The notes under the pieces are model-generated. The model was not told the origin of the DNA. It ran no database searches and saw only the letters and a list, made by a program, of their open reading frames with translations. The position numbers and the translations under genes are program-made. Of a DNA stretch of 64,000 nt, positions 1 to 8,413 are shown piece after piece. Source of the DNA: Opitutales bacterium (GTDB lineage: Bacteria > Verrucomicrobiota > Verrucomicrobiia > Opitutales > UBA953); assembly GCA_017935025.1 (NCBI GenBank), contig JAGBIL010000036.1, positions 22,462 through 86,461 of the forward strand, written 5' to 3'. Numbering within the stretch: position 1 is the stretch's first letter; each line of letters opens with the position of its first letter.

Positions 1-2
1 TT

Positions 3-1391
3 TCCGTGCATTCCGCTGTCGCCGAAGGTAACGTTCGCGCGGATTATTCCGGGCGTGTACTCACTTGCGCCCGCGCCGACGTGTTCCCGCAAAAAAAACG
101 CATTTTGCTGACGGGAACGCCGCGCGTCGAGTCTCCGCAGGAAAATTCCGCACTCTCGGGAGACCGCGTCGAAGTTTTCCTCGACCGCGATGTCATTGAA
201 GTTTTTTCGGAAGAAACGGCAGACGCAAAGCGCAAACGAGTCGATGTCGAACTTCCGGGCTTTTCCGAAATCTCCTCTTCCCGCAACAACGGTAAAGGCG
301 TTCCCGCAGGTGTCGACAAAACAAAAATTTCCGGCGACCACCTCACGTTGACACGCAACGGCGGCGACAATTTGAGCACGTTTGATATTTTCGGAAACGT
401 GGAAATGAGCTCCGCAGAACTTAGCGGAACTTGCGGGCGCATTCTCGTTTTCGCGGACGCTTCCGCGCTGAATCGCGATAAAAATGCCAAGAGAACGGCA
501 TCGAAATCCGGAATTTCCCAAATTCGTAAAATCATCGCTGCCGAAGATGTCGTCCTCAAACAAAACGGCTACGAACTCACGGGCGGGCGCGCGACAATTA
601 CGCCTGCCGTCGAGCTGCACGAGTGGGTCGCTTCCGACCGTAGCGACGACGACGGTGAGATGCCGTGCTGGGTCGTTCTCGAGCCGGATCCGGACACGGG
701 GACGCGCCCGCGCATTACGTTCCCGGGCGATGCGGAGGGCTCAAGGCTCGCGTTTGCGCTTCCGATGAAACCCGAGGAAAAGAAAAAAGGCGTGCCGAAA
801 GTCATTGTCCCGAAAAAGGACGAGGATTTGCCGCTCACGAAAAAGAAGAAAGCGGAGCCGCCGAAACCCGCCGGCGTTCCCGCGAAGAAATCGTATTTGG
901 AAAGCGACGCGATGGAACTTATCGCCGGGAAAGCGCGCGCACGCTTTTTCCTGCGCGGAGAAGTGATTCTGGCAACGGAGGGCGGCGCGCACGGAATGTG
1001 TGATCATGTCGAAGGGCTTTTGTCGCCCGACGGCGACGGCAAGGAATTTGAAGCAAAGAAAGTGGTTTGCCGGGGCAATGTACGCCTCGTTCACGACGGC
1101 TCCGAAGGCAAGGGCGACACCCTCGAAATTTTTCCGCCGGAAAATCGCGCCGTACTCAGCGGTAATGCGGCGATTCGCGACAAGAGCGGTGTTTCCCTGC
1201 ATCCCGGAAATGATCGCTTCGTGTTCGATCTCGAAAAACGTCAGCTTATCACCGGCGCGGCGGCGGGAACGGGCGACAACGTTCCCGCGCAGGTTTCGCG
1301 TCCGCGTATCGTCATTCCGAAAGGAAGCGACCGCATTTTCGTGATTCCGAAATCCGTGCGCGGGAATGATTCAGACGACGAAAAGAAATGA
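3..1391 (+). CDS. LptA/OstA-like lipopolysaccharide transport protein, 5' end outside window
   Basis: The frame is open from the first bases of the window and the first visible GTG (position 6) gives no signal peptide, so the true start lies upstream and this is the C-terminal 462 residues. Two stretches look like OstA/LptA beta-jellyroll repeats: one near the visible N-terminus (ILLTGTPRV ... GDRVEVFLDRD) and one near residues 345-390 (VVCRGNVRLVHDG, then GDTLEIFPPENRAVLSG). In this family such domains form a periplasmic bridge for LPS. A Lys/Pro/Glu-rich linker lies between about residues 255 and 295. The stop overlaps the next start by 4 bases (ATGA), implying translational coupling. Family assignment is from repeat pattern only; it could be an OstA-domain protein with a different cargo. 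Confidence 0.6.
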   Translation, partial: SVHSAVAEGNVRADYSGRVLTCARADVFPQKKRILLTGTPRVESPQENSALSGDRVEVFLDRDVIEVFSEETADAKRKRVDVELPGFSEISSSRNNGKGVPAGVDKTKISGDHLTLTRNGGDNLSTFDIFGNVEMSSAELSGTCGRILVFADASALNRDKNAKRTASKSGISQIRKIIAAEDVVLKQNGYELTGGRATITPAVELHEWVASDRSDDDGEMPCWVVLEPDPDTGTRPRITFPGDAEGSRLAFALPMKPEEKKKGVPKVIVPKKDEDLPLTKKKKAEPPKPAGVPAKKSYLESDAMELIAGKARARFFLRGEVILATEGGAHGMCDHVEGLLSPDGDGKEFEAKKVVCRGNVRLVHDGSEGKGDTLEIFPPENRAVLSGNAAIRDKSGVSLHPGNDRFVFDLEKRQLITGAAAGTGDNVPAQVSRPRIVIPKGSDRIFVIPKSVRGNDSDDEKK

Positions 1392-4012
1392 TTAAAAAAA
1401 CGAAAAAAGTGAGGATCGGTGCGGCGGTGCTTTGTGCGCTTGCCGCTTCGTTTTGTAATATTGATGCGACGGAGGGAAATTCCGCAGTCGATGCCGATTT
1501 GAATCTTTCCGGAATCCGGTTTCCGGACCCGTTTGAAATTGAGCCCTTGCGGGAACGCTTTCTCGCGCGTAACGGGCGTGTTTTCGGGAAAATTTTCCTT
1601 TCGGCAACGCAGACAGAACCGGGCGATATGTCTGCCGCATTTGATCTTTCCGCGTGGCTGACGCGCGTGGCGGGCGCTTCGGAGGAAGTTCCCGTGGAAA
1701 TGGAAACGGAAAATCCGAGGTCGCTCGCGGAGCTCCAAACGGGAATTTACATCGGCAACACGCAGGCGGCGGAAAAGCTCGGCATTTTCGCGCCCGTCGG
1801 CGACGGTGAAACCTACGTTATCGAAACGCGCGGGAACGCCGTTTTTATCGTCGGGAAAACGCCGATGGCGACGCGTATCGCCGTCGGGGAGTTTTTGCGG
1901 CAGGTGCTCGGAGTAGAATTTGTTTGGCCCGGCGACGATGGCGCGGAATGGTCACCGCGCGACGAAATTCCGTTCCCGCGCGTGCGTATCGAGCACGTTC
2001 CCGCGTTCGCGTGGAGGCTCATCGGCACGCGCGATGCCGATTGGAACATTCATCTCGGTTTCGGAGAGCTTCCTCGTTATTCGCACAACCTCGGGAACAT
2101 TTTCACCAAAGCGGTTTACGCGGAAAAACCGGTTCTCGCTCCCGAAGTTTTCGGGAAAAAATTTACGGATTACACGGGCTATTATGCGCCGCAGCCGAAT
2201 TTGAAAAATCCCGCCGCCGTCGATGTCACGCTCGCTGCGGCGAAGGAATTTTTTGAAAAAAATCCCGAGGCACCGATGTTTGCGCTCGGGATTAACGACA
2301 CGACGAATTGGGACGAATCGCTCGAGTCTGAAAAGGCTTACGGCAGAATTTCATTTTACCGGAATTTGCCCGACCGCTCGAATTATTACTACGATTACGT
2401 CAACCGTACGGCAGATGCGATGCGCCGTTTTAACGGAAAAAGCGTCGGCGCAATTGCGTACATGGACGTGCAAAATACGCCGTCGTTCCCGATGCGCAAA
2501 AACGTCGTTCCCGTGCTTTGCGCCGACCGCTCGATGTGGATTTTTCCCGAATTTAAGGCGGACGACAAAGCCCTGATGCGCCGCTGGGCGCGTTCCGGCG
2601 TGGAAACTTGGGGCGTTTACGATTATTACTACGGCACGCCGTTTTTGTTCCCGAGGCTTTTTTTTAAGGAACAGGCGGAGGCGATAAAATATGTTCACGC
2701 ACTCGGCGGAAAAATTTTTTACGCGGAATGCGGAGCCGTCATCGCGTTTGACGCACCGAAAGTTTGGCTTGCGTCCCAACTCTTTCGCAACCCCGGAGCG
2801 GATCCCGACAAAATTCTCGTCGATTACTACGCGAAAGCGTTCGGCTTAGCGGCACCGGCGATGAAGAAATTTTACGATTTCTGCTGCGAAGTTTGGAAAA
2901 ATCAGGGCGGACAATGCCGCTGGATTAAAGGTTGGAACAACGAAAACAGCATCGAGCTTTTCCCTCCGGAAAAACTGTTGCACGCGCGAATTCTGCTGAA
3001 TGCGGCGTTTGATGCGTTGCCGAAAATCGCTGACGAAAATGCAATTTCGCCGCGGGATCGCCGTATTCGTTCCCGCCTGAACGAGATTTCCTATGCGTTG
3101 GCTCGCGCCGAAAAATTTTCGCAATCGTATTTCGCGAGGAAGGCGCTTTCCGTCGCGCCGGCGGATTCGTTTGAGAACGTGATTTCTATGCTGAAAAATC
3201 CCGCGTGGCGCTACGAGGAAATTTACGACGACGCAGAATTTTCCCGTTTGCCGCACCGTGCAAATATCGGTGCGTATTCGATTTCCGATCCTCGTCCGGC
3301 GGCCCTCTGCCGTGTGGCGGATTTTCTGAAAAAATCGGAAACTCTTCCCCGTGAAGAGCAGAAGCAGCTGAATCGTGCGCTGGAACGCGTTTTCAACAGC
3401 GCCCAGCGTTCCCGCGCGGATCTCACTCCGGAAAGTTCCGTCTCGCTTTCCGCCTCCGATAAACGTTTGCGACTGATGCTCGAAAGCCTGCCCGCCGCCT
3501 CCGCCGTGCCGGGTGTGACGGAAACATTCGAGCCTGAAAATTTCGTTCCGTATGCTCCGGGCGATTGGCGTGCCGGGAAAAATCTTTCGCACCCCGACGG
3601 TTGGCGCTGCATCGTTGCCGCCGCCGAAAAAACGGAAATTTCTCCCTCGCGGAAATCGCCGCACGGCGGGAACGCCGCGTTTCGCGTCGCGGGAGAATCC
3701 GAGCGCGTCGAGCTCGTGCGCACGTCGCGGATTATTCCCGGGAAAAAAGTGCTGGCGCAGGTTTGGGCGCGCGGGACTGTTTCCGTCGGTTCCGTTTCGT
3801 ATATTTGTATCGATTTTCTGGATGCGCGCGGAAAGTCAATTTCGCACACGATCGCATCCTTGCCCGTCGGAGCGACGGAAAATTGGCTCCGGCTTGTCGC
3901 GCTCGACGAGGCCCCGAAGGGCGCGTGTTTCTCGCGAATCAGCCTCTATGTCGGCTTGCAGGGACCGGGCGATGAGTCGTTTTTCGATGACTTGACGGTT
4001 ACCGTTTTTTAA
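1388..4012 (+). CDS. Secreted DUF4838 glycoside-hydrolase-like protein
   Basis: An 874-residue protein with an N-terminal signal-like segment (basic MIKKTKK then a hydrophobic run to about residue 28). Residues about 60-190 resemble the alpha-glucuronidase-type N-terminal domain (GIYIGNTQAAEKLG, then a VIETRGNAVFIVG-like strand and the FLRQVLGVEFVWPG motif), followed by a large aromatic-rich region (YYYDYVNRTADAMRRFNG, VWLASQLFRNPGAD) typical of DUF4838. The last 140 residues look like a beta-sandwich carbohydrate-binding module ending SFFDDLTVTVF. DUF4838 proteins are found in polysaccharide-degrading bacteria but their substrate is not settled. It overlaps the LptA-like gene by 4 bases, an unexpected partner for a secreted glycosidase. 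Confidence 0.7.
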   Translation: MIKKTKKVRIGAAVLCALAASFCNIDATEGNSAVDADLNLSGIRFPDPFEIEPLRERFLARNGRVFGKIFLSATQTEPGDMSAAFDLSAWLTRVAGASEEVPVEMETENPRSLAELQTGIYIGNTQAAEKLGIFAPVGDGETYVIETRGNAVFIVGKTPMATRIAVGEFLRQVLGVEFVWPGDDGAEWSPRDEIPFPRVRIEHVPAFAWRLIGTRDADWNIHLGFGELPRYSHNLGNIFTKAVYAEKPVLAPEVFGKKFTDYTGYYAPQPNLKNPAAVDVTLAAAKEFFEKNPEAPMFALGINDTTNWDESLESEKAYGRISFYRNLPDRSNYYYDYVNRTADAMRRFNGKSVGAIAYMDVQNTPSFPMRKNVVPVLCADRSMWIFPEFKADDKALMRRWARSGVETWGVYDYYYGTPFLFPRLFFKEQAEAIKYVHALGGKIFYAECGAVIAFDAPKVWLASQLFRNPGADPDKILVDYYAKAFGLAAPAMKKFYDFCCEVWKNQGGQCRWIKGWNNENSIELFPPEKLLHARILLNAAFDALPKIADENAISPRDRRIRSRLNEISYALARAEKFSQSYFARKALSVAPADSFENVISMLKNPAWRYEEIYDDAEFSRLPHRANIGAYSISDPRPAALCRVADFLKKSETLPREEQKQLNRALERVFNSAQRSRADLTPESSVSLSASDKRLRLMLESLPAASAVPGVTETFEPENFVPYAPGDWRAGKNLSHPDGWRCIVAAAEKTEISPSRKSPHGGNAAFRVAGESERVELVRTSRIIPGKKVLAQVWARGTVSVGSVSYICIDFLDARGKSISHTIASLPVGATENWLRLVALDEAPKGACFSRISLYVGLQGPGDESFFDDLTVTVF

Positions 4013-4058
4013 TCAAAAATTTCCCGCGTTTTAAATTTCCCCCAAAAAAGTAATCACT

Positions 4059-5813
4059 ATGAAAAACCCAATCAAAATACTCGTCGTTGCGACGCTTTCC
4101 TCCCTCGCCCTTGCTCCGTTTTCCGCGGCAGCGCTCGAAAATTTTTTGCCGGGCGATACCCTCGCTTTGGCGAAAATCGAAAATATCGAAAAACTCGAGC
4201 AACAGTCCAAAACCAATCCGCTTGCGGCGGAGCTTAACGCCAAGATTTTCACGCCGTTTTTGGCGGAAGTGAAAGCGTCCGATGAAGGTACTTCTAAGGA
4301 GTTTTCGGAATTTTCCGCTACTTGCGCCGAACTTGCCGAGATTTTTTCGGGCGAAGTTTTGTTCGCCGTGGTGAACCGCAAGGGAACTTTGAATCCGGTG
4401 ATTCTCGCCGATTGTTCCGGCGTTGCCGATTTGGAAAAAGTCGCCGAGCTTTACAAAAAAAGCAATCCGGACGCGACGCTTGAACCCGTCGGCGTTGCCG
4501 GTGTGGACGCAATGAAGTCGGGCAAAGATTGCTTCACGGTGGTCGGAAAGACTTTCATCCTTTCGGACGATGTCGATGCGCTTAAAGAATTCGTCAAATC
4601 GATAATGACGTCTTCGTCCGTGAAACAGAAAAAGGCGAAAGGCAAATTGCTTGCGGATTCCGCCGAATTTAATAAGGCGCGGGAACGCATCGGCGATGCC
4701 GACTTCTGGGTTTACGCGGACGGAAAGACGATCGCGAAAGTCATTTATGCCGCCGCAGAGGAGTTTGATAAGAAAGAACTCGAAAAAGCGCAGGACAATC
4801 CGGGCGCGTTGATGTTTTCCGTGCTGATGACGCCGATCGCCAAAGCGTTTGCGCCGGAAGCCGTCAATTCGATTTGGAGCTCCGCATCGTTTACCGCGGA
4901 CGGCGCAGTTTCCGATTCCGCAATTTCGTGGAACGCAAACAAGGGAATCGTAACGCTTTTGACGGCATCGGCTAAGGACGGCTTTGAAAAACCGACGCTG
5001 TTCCCGCCGAGCGACGATCCCGCGAGTGTGTCTTCGTCGAATTTCTCCTTCGGAAAATTTGCCCTTCAGCTCATGTCGCTGGCGCGTGAAGCGACTCCGC
5101 TTTTCGGAATCGCCGAAATGCAAATCATGAATTTGAAAGCGGCGGAAAATCTGGACGTTCCCGCGACGCTTACCGCGCTCGACAACGGACTTTTCACCTA
5201 CTCGCTTTCCGCGCAAAAACCGAAAGAAACCGTTTGGGTCCAAAATGTTTCCGACGAAAAATTAGTCGGTTTTGCCCTTGAAAAAATCGGGGAAAAACTC
5301 GCACCGGAGGTCTCGCTCGTCAAAGTCGCGGGAACGCCGGAATTTTATAACTTTGTCGTCGACGGCGAAAACGTCGTTTCCGCAGTTTTCCTCAACGGAA
5401 AACTTTGCGTAGGCGCCCCGGATATGCTCAAAAAAATCGTAGCGCAGGCGGCGAAAGGCGAGGGCGCGCCGTCCGTTTGGGACAACGTAAACCTCAAGGC
5501 GGGAGAAGCTCTGCTTCCCGCCGGCGGTTGCGGAATTTCCTATGCGCATCTCGGCAAGATGATTGCGGCGACATTTGCGGAAATTCAGGGAGCGACGGTT
5601 TCGGCAGTGTGCGCAGCGGAAGCTCGCGACGTGGGAGACGACGGCGAGCTCGTCGTCGTAGATGAAACGGACGCTTCTTCCGTCGAAAATATCAAGAATT
5701 TCTTCTCGAAATTCAAAGTGGAAAAGGGCGATTTCGATTATTCCGTGCTTTCCAAAACCTACTTGGAAGAAAACGGAATTTCGGCGAAAACCGTCATTTA
5801 CAAAAATAAGTAA
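4059..5813 (+). CDS. Secreted protein of unknown function
   Basis: A 584-residue protein with a clear signal peptide (MKNPIKILVVATLSSLALAPFSAAA, cleavage expected after about residue 25). The mature part begins LENFLPGDTLALAKIEN and contains repeated Val/Ala-rich strands alternating with Lys/Asp helices, for example VLFAVVNRKGTLNPVILADCSG and VTLLTASAKDGFEKP, suggesting two or more copies of an alpha/beta unit. This resembles, in layout only, periplasmic DUF3352-type proteins. I do not recognise a catalytic motif. It stands alone after a 46-base gap, with no Shine-Dalgarno sequence ahead of its ATG, and is followed 15 bases later by murI. Confidence 0.6.
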   Translation: MKNPIKILVVATLSSLALAPFSAAALENFLPGDTLALAKIENIEKLEQQSKTNPLAAELNAKIFTPFLAEVKASDEGTSKEFSEFSATCAELAEIFSGEVLFAVVNRKGTLNPVILADCSGVADLEKVAELYKKSNPDATLEPVGVAGVDAMKSGKDCFTVVGKTFILSDDVDALKEFVKSIMTSSSVKQKKAKGKLLADSAEFNKARERIGDADFWVYADGKTIAKVIYAAAEEFDKKELEKAQDNPGALMFSVLMTPIAKAFAPEAVNSIWSSASFTADGAVSDSAISWNANKGIVTLLTASAKDGFEKPTLFPPSDDPASVSSSNFSFGKFALQLMSLAREATPLFGIAEMQIMNLKAAENLDVPATLTALDNGLFTYSLSAQKPKETVWVQNVSDEKLVGFALEKIGEKLAPEVSLVKVAGTPEFYNFVVDGENVVSAVFLNGKLCVGAPDMLKKIVAQAAKGEGAPSVWDNVNLKAGEALLPAGGCGISYAHLGKMIAATFAEIQGATVSAVCAAEARDVGDDGELVVVDETDASSVENIKNFFSKFKVEKGDFDYSVLSKTYLEENGISAKTVIYKNK

Positions 5814-5828
5814 AATTCTTACGCGGGA

Positions 5829-6677
5829 ATGACTTCGCCCATCGGAATTTTCGATTCCGGCTACGGCGGACTCACGATTTTTCAAAAAATCCGTGAGGCG
5901 CTTCCCGCGTATGACTTTCTTTACCTTGGCGACAACGCGCGTGCGCCTTACGGACCGCGTTCGTTTGAAGTCGTTTACGAGTTTACGCGGACAGCCGTGG
6001 CGAAACTTTTCGCCTGCGGCTGTCCGCTTGTCATTCTCGCCTGTAATACGGCATCGGCAAAAGCGTTGCGCACGCTTCAGCAGGAAGATTTACCGAAATC
6101 GGCCGATCCCGCGCGGCGCGTGCTTGGCGTGATTCGCCCGACCGTCGAGGCGGCGGACGCGCTCAGCCGGACGAAGCGCGTAGGCGTGCTCGGCACGGAA
6201 GGTACGATCGCTTCGCATTCCTACGAGTTGGAAATGGCAAAACTTTTTCCGGAGATTCGCGTGTTTTCCGAGGCTTGCCCGATGTGGGTTCCGCTCGTCG
6301 AAAACGGCGAAACGGAAACGCCCGCCGCTGATTTTTTCGTGAAACGGCATCTGGATGCGCTTTTGGCGCGAGACGCGGAAATCGATACGCTCATTCTCGG
6401 ATGTACGCATTATCCGCTGTTGCTTCCCCGAATCCGCCGTTTTTTGCCGCCGCGCGTGCGCGTGTTCCCGCAGGGCGAATGCGTCGCCGCGAGTTTAAAG
6501 GACTATCTTGCGCGGCATCCGGAAATGGACGCGCGGCTTTCCCGCGGCGGGAAGGCGCGATTTCTCACGACCGAATCGGCGGAGCGTTTTTCGCGCGCCG
6601 CATCGGTTTTTCTTGGCGGGAACGCCGAAATCTCCGCCGAGCATATCGATCTGTGCGACGAATGCCTACGCGTGTGA
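5829..6677 (+). CDS. murI: Glutamate racemase
   Basis: Interconverts L- and D-glutamate in the cytoplasm to supply D-Glu for peptidoglycan. The 282-residue protein has the family's usual length and its two catalytic cysteine motifs: ACNTAS (Cys72) and GCTHYPLL (about Cys192), plus the N-terminal IGIFDSGYGGL motif with the catalytic Asp-Ser pair (residues 9-10) and YLGDNARAPYG. The ATG follows the preceding stop by 15 bases. An AT-only hairpin follows the gene. It is adjacent to diaminopimelate dehydrogenase, so two successive residues of the peptide stem are supplied from this locus. Confidence 0.95.
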   Translation: MTSPIGIFDSGYGGLTIFQKIREALPAYDFLYLGDNARAPYGPRSFEVVYEFTRTAVAKLFACGCPLVILACNTASAKALRTLQQEDLPKSADPARRVLGVIRPTVEAADALSRTKRVGVLGTEGTIASHSYELEMAKLFPEIRVFSEACPMWVPLVENGETETPAADFFVKRHLDALLARDAEIDTLILGCTHYPLLLPRIRRFLPPRVRVFPQGECVAASLKDYLARHPEMDARLSRGGKARFLTTESAERFSRAASVFLGGNAEISAEHIDLCDECLRV

Positions 6678-6680
6678 ATC

Positions 6681-6706
6681 ATTTTACATTTTTGTAAAAT
6701 TTTTCT
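6681..6706 (+). terminator. AT-rich hairpin after murI
   Basis: An 8-bp inverted repeat, ATTTTACA (6681-6688) and TGTAAAAT (6693-6700), with a 4-base loop is followed by TTTTCTTT. The stem has a single G-C pair per arm, so it is a weak intrinsic terminator at best. Confidence 0.4.
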
Positions 6707-6760
6707 TTACAATCCGTGGCTTTGAAAAGAACCTATGCGGTAGTTTTTTCAACACAAACC

Positions 6761-7750
6761 ATGCAAAAAATTAAACTCGGAATCTTGGGTTACGGAAATC
6801 TCGGTCGCGGCGTAGAGCTCGCCATCGCGCAGAATGACGATATGGAACTCGTCGGCGTTTTCTCCCGCCGGAAACCGGAAAACGTGAAAACCGCGCTCGC
6901 GGGAACGAAGGTTTATCCGCTCGATACGATGAACGATTTTGTCGGAAAAATCGACGTGATGATTCTCTGTGGCGGAAGCGCGACGGACTTGCCGAAACAA
7001 ACGCCGGAATGTATCTCCAAGTTTAACTGTATCGACAGTTTTGATACGCACGCGAAAATTCCGGAGCACTTCGCCGCCGTGGATGCCGCTGCGAAACAGG
7101 CGGGAACGGTCGGAATTATTTCCGTCGGGTGGGATCCGGGTATGTTTTCGCTGAATCGCCTTTACGGGAACGCGTTGCTTCCGCAGGGGAAGGATTACAC
7201 GTTCTGGGGCAAGGGCGTCAGCCAAGGCCACTCCGACGCGATCCGCCGCGTGGAAGGCGTTGCCGACGGCAAGCAATACACCGTTCCCGTGACGGACGCG
7301 CTCGACGCCGTTCGCGCCGGAAAAAATCCCGACTTGACCACGCGCCAAAAGCACACACGCGAATGTTTCGTCGTTGCCAAGCCCGGAGCGGACCTCGCGC
7401 GTATCGAAAACGAAATCAAAACGATGCCGAACTATTTTGCGGATTACGATACGACGGTGCATTTCATTTCGCAGGAAGAACTTGACCGAGACCACGCGGG
7501 AATCCCGCACGGCGGCTTCGTTTTGCGTAGCGGAGCGACCGGAGTGAACGGCGAAACGGCGCACGTTATCGAATACGGGATCAAGCTCGGGTCGAATCCG
7601 GAATTTACGGCGAGCGTGCTCGTCGCTTACGCGCGCGCCGCCGCGCGCCTCGTTGCTCACGGCGGGAAGGGCGCTTACACGGTGTTTGACATTCCGCCGG
7701 CGTGGCTTTCGCCGAAATCCGGCGCCGAACTCCGCGCGGAGCTGCTCTGA
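6761..7750 (+). CDS. ddh: meso-Diaminopimelate dehydrogenase
   Basis: NADPH-dependent, one-step amination of tetrahydrodipicolinate to meso-diaminopimelate, used for lysine and peptidoglycan. I chose the ATG at 6761, giving 329 residues (family about 320-330) and starting MQKIKLGILGYGNLGRG with the Rossmann glycine motif; an upstream in-frame start at 6716 would add 15 residues that match nothing. Family signatures seen: ILCGGSATDLP, DSFDTHAKIPEHF, VGIISVGWDPGMFSLNRLYG, the KGVSQGHSDAIRR loop and HGGFVLRSG near the C-terminus. Presence of this enzyme means the cell may bypass the succinylase or aminotransferase DAP route; none of those genes is in the window to compare. A strong terminator follows. 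Confidence 0.93.
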   Translation: MQKIKLGILGYGNLGRGVELAIAQNDDMELVGVFSRRKPENVKTALAGTKVYPLDTMNDFVGKIDVMILCGGSATDLPKQTPECISKFNCIDSFDTHAKIPEHFAAVDAAAKQAGTVGIISVGWDPGMFSLNRLYGNALLPQGKDYTFWGKGVSQGHSDAIRRVEGVADGKQYTVPVTDALDAVRAGKNPDLTTRQKHTRECFVVAKPGADLARIENEIKTMPNYFADYDTTVHFISQEELDRDHAGIPHGGFVLRSGATGVNGETAHVIEYGIKLGSNPEFTASVLVAYARAAARLVAHGGKGAYTVFDIPPAWLSPKSGAELRAELL

Positions 7751-7771
7751 GATTTTACGGAGCATTTTTCT

Positions 7772-7810
7772 CACGAAAAGCGGATTCAACGTCCGCTTTT
7801 CGTGTTTTTT
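7772..7810 (+). terminator. Intrinsic terminator after ddh
   Basis: A perfect 13-bp inverted repeat, CACGAAAAGCGGA (7772-7784) and TCCGCTTTTCGTG (7792-7804), with a 7-base loop and a run of six T. It separates ddh from the acetyltransferase gene that begins 14 bases later. Confidence 0.85.
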
Positions 7811-7823
7811 ACGGGAACGAAAA

Positions 7824-8372
7824 ATGATTGTACGAGAGGCAAAAATTGAAGATGCGCCGCTGATTGCGTGGACGGTCGCGGAGGCGATCGGCACGGAAAC
7901 GCTCGAACGCTACTGCGGGAGCGACGGGCTTGCCGTTTTGGAAACACTGGTGCGTGCGGAAGTTTCGCAATACAGCTTCCGAAACGCGTTGGTCGCGGAA
8001 ATCGACGGCGTTCCCGCGGGCGCGATTGTCGGCTACGACGGCGCGTTGTTGCGGGCATTGCGCCCGATTACTTTTGCGCTCATTCGCGAAAAAACGGGCA
8101 AGGTTTTGGAAATCGAAGAAGAAACGCAAGCCGGCGAGTTTTATCTCGATTCCGTCGGCGTGCGACCGGAATTTCGCGGGCGCGGTGTCGGACGGGAACT
8201 CATTTTGAAAATGTGCGAGCGCGCATTTGCCGCCGGACACGACAAGGTCGGGCTTTTGGTCGATGCGGAAAATCCGCGTGCCGAAAAACTTTACGTCATG
8301 CTGGGTTTCGTGCGCGTTGCCGAAAAACGTTTCTGCGGGAACGCCATGCGCCATTTACAAAAATCGGCGTAG
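7824..8372 (+). CDS. GNAT-family N-acetyltransferase
   Basis: A 182-residue protein starting MIVREAKIEDAPLIA at the ATG at 7824; a longer in-frame extension upstream runs through the ddh terminator and is rejected. The acetyl-CoA binding motif A is clear (FYLDSVGVRPEFRGRGVGREL, roughly residues 110-130, with the RGRGVG pyrophosphate loop), followed by the motif B region VGLLVDAENPRAEKLYVMLGF, which is characteristic of GNAT enzymes. The acceptor substrate cannot be read from the sequence. The gene stands alone between a terminator and the convergent gatB. Confidence 0.85.
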   Translation: MIVREAKIEDAPLIAWTVAEAIGTETLERYCGSDGLAVLETLVRAEVSQYSFRNALVAEIDGVPAGAIVGYDGALLRALRPITFALIREKTGKVLEIEEETQAGEFYLDSVGVRPEFRGRGVGRELILKMCERAFAAGHDKVGLLVDAENPRAEKLYVMLGFVRVAEKRFCGNAMRHLQKSA

Positions 8373-8413
8373 TCGGCGACTCTGAGTTTGTTTTACGAAA
8401 TTTTCGGGAAAAC

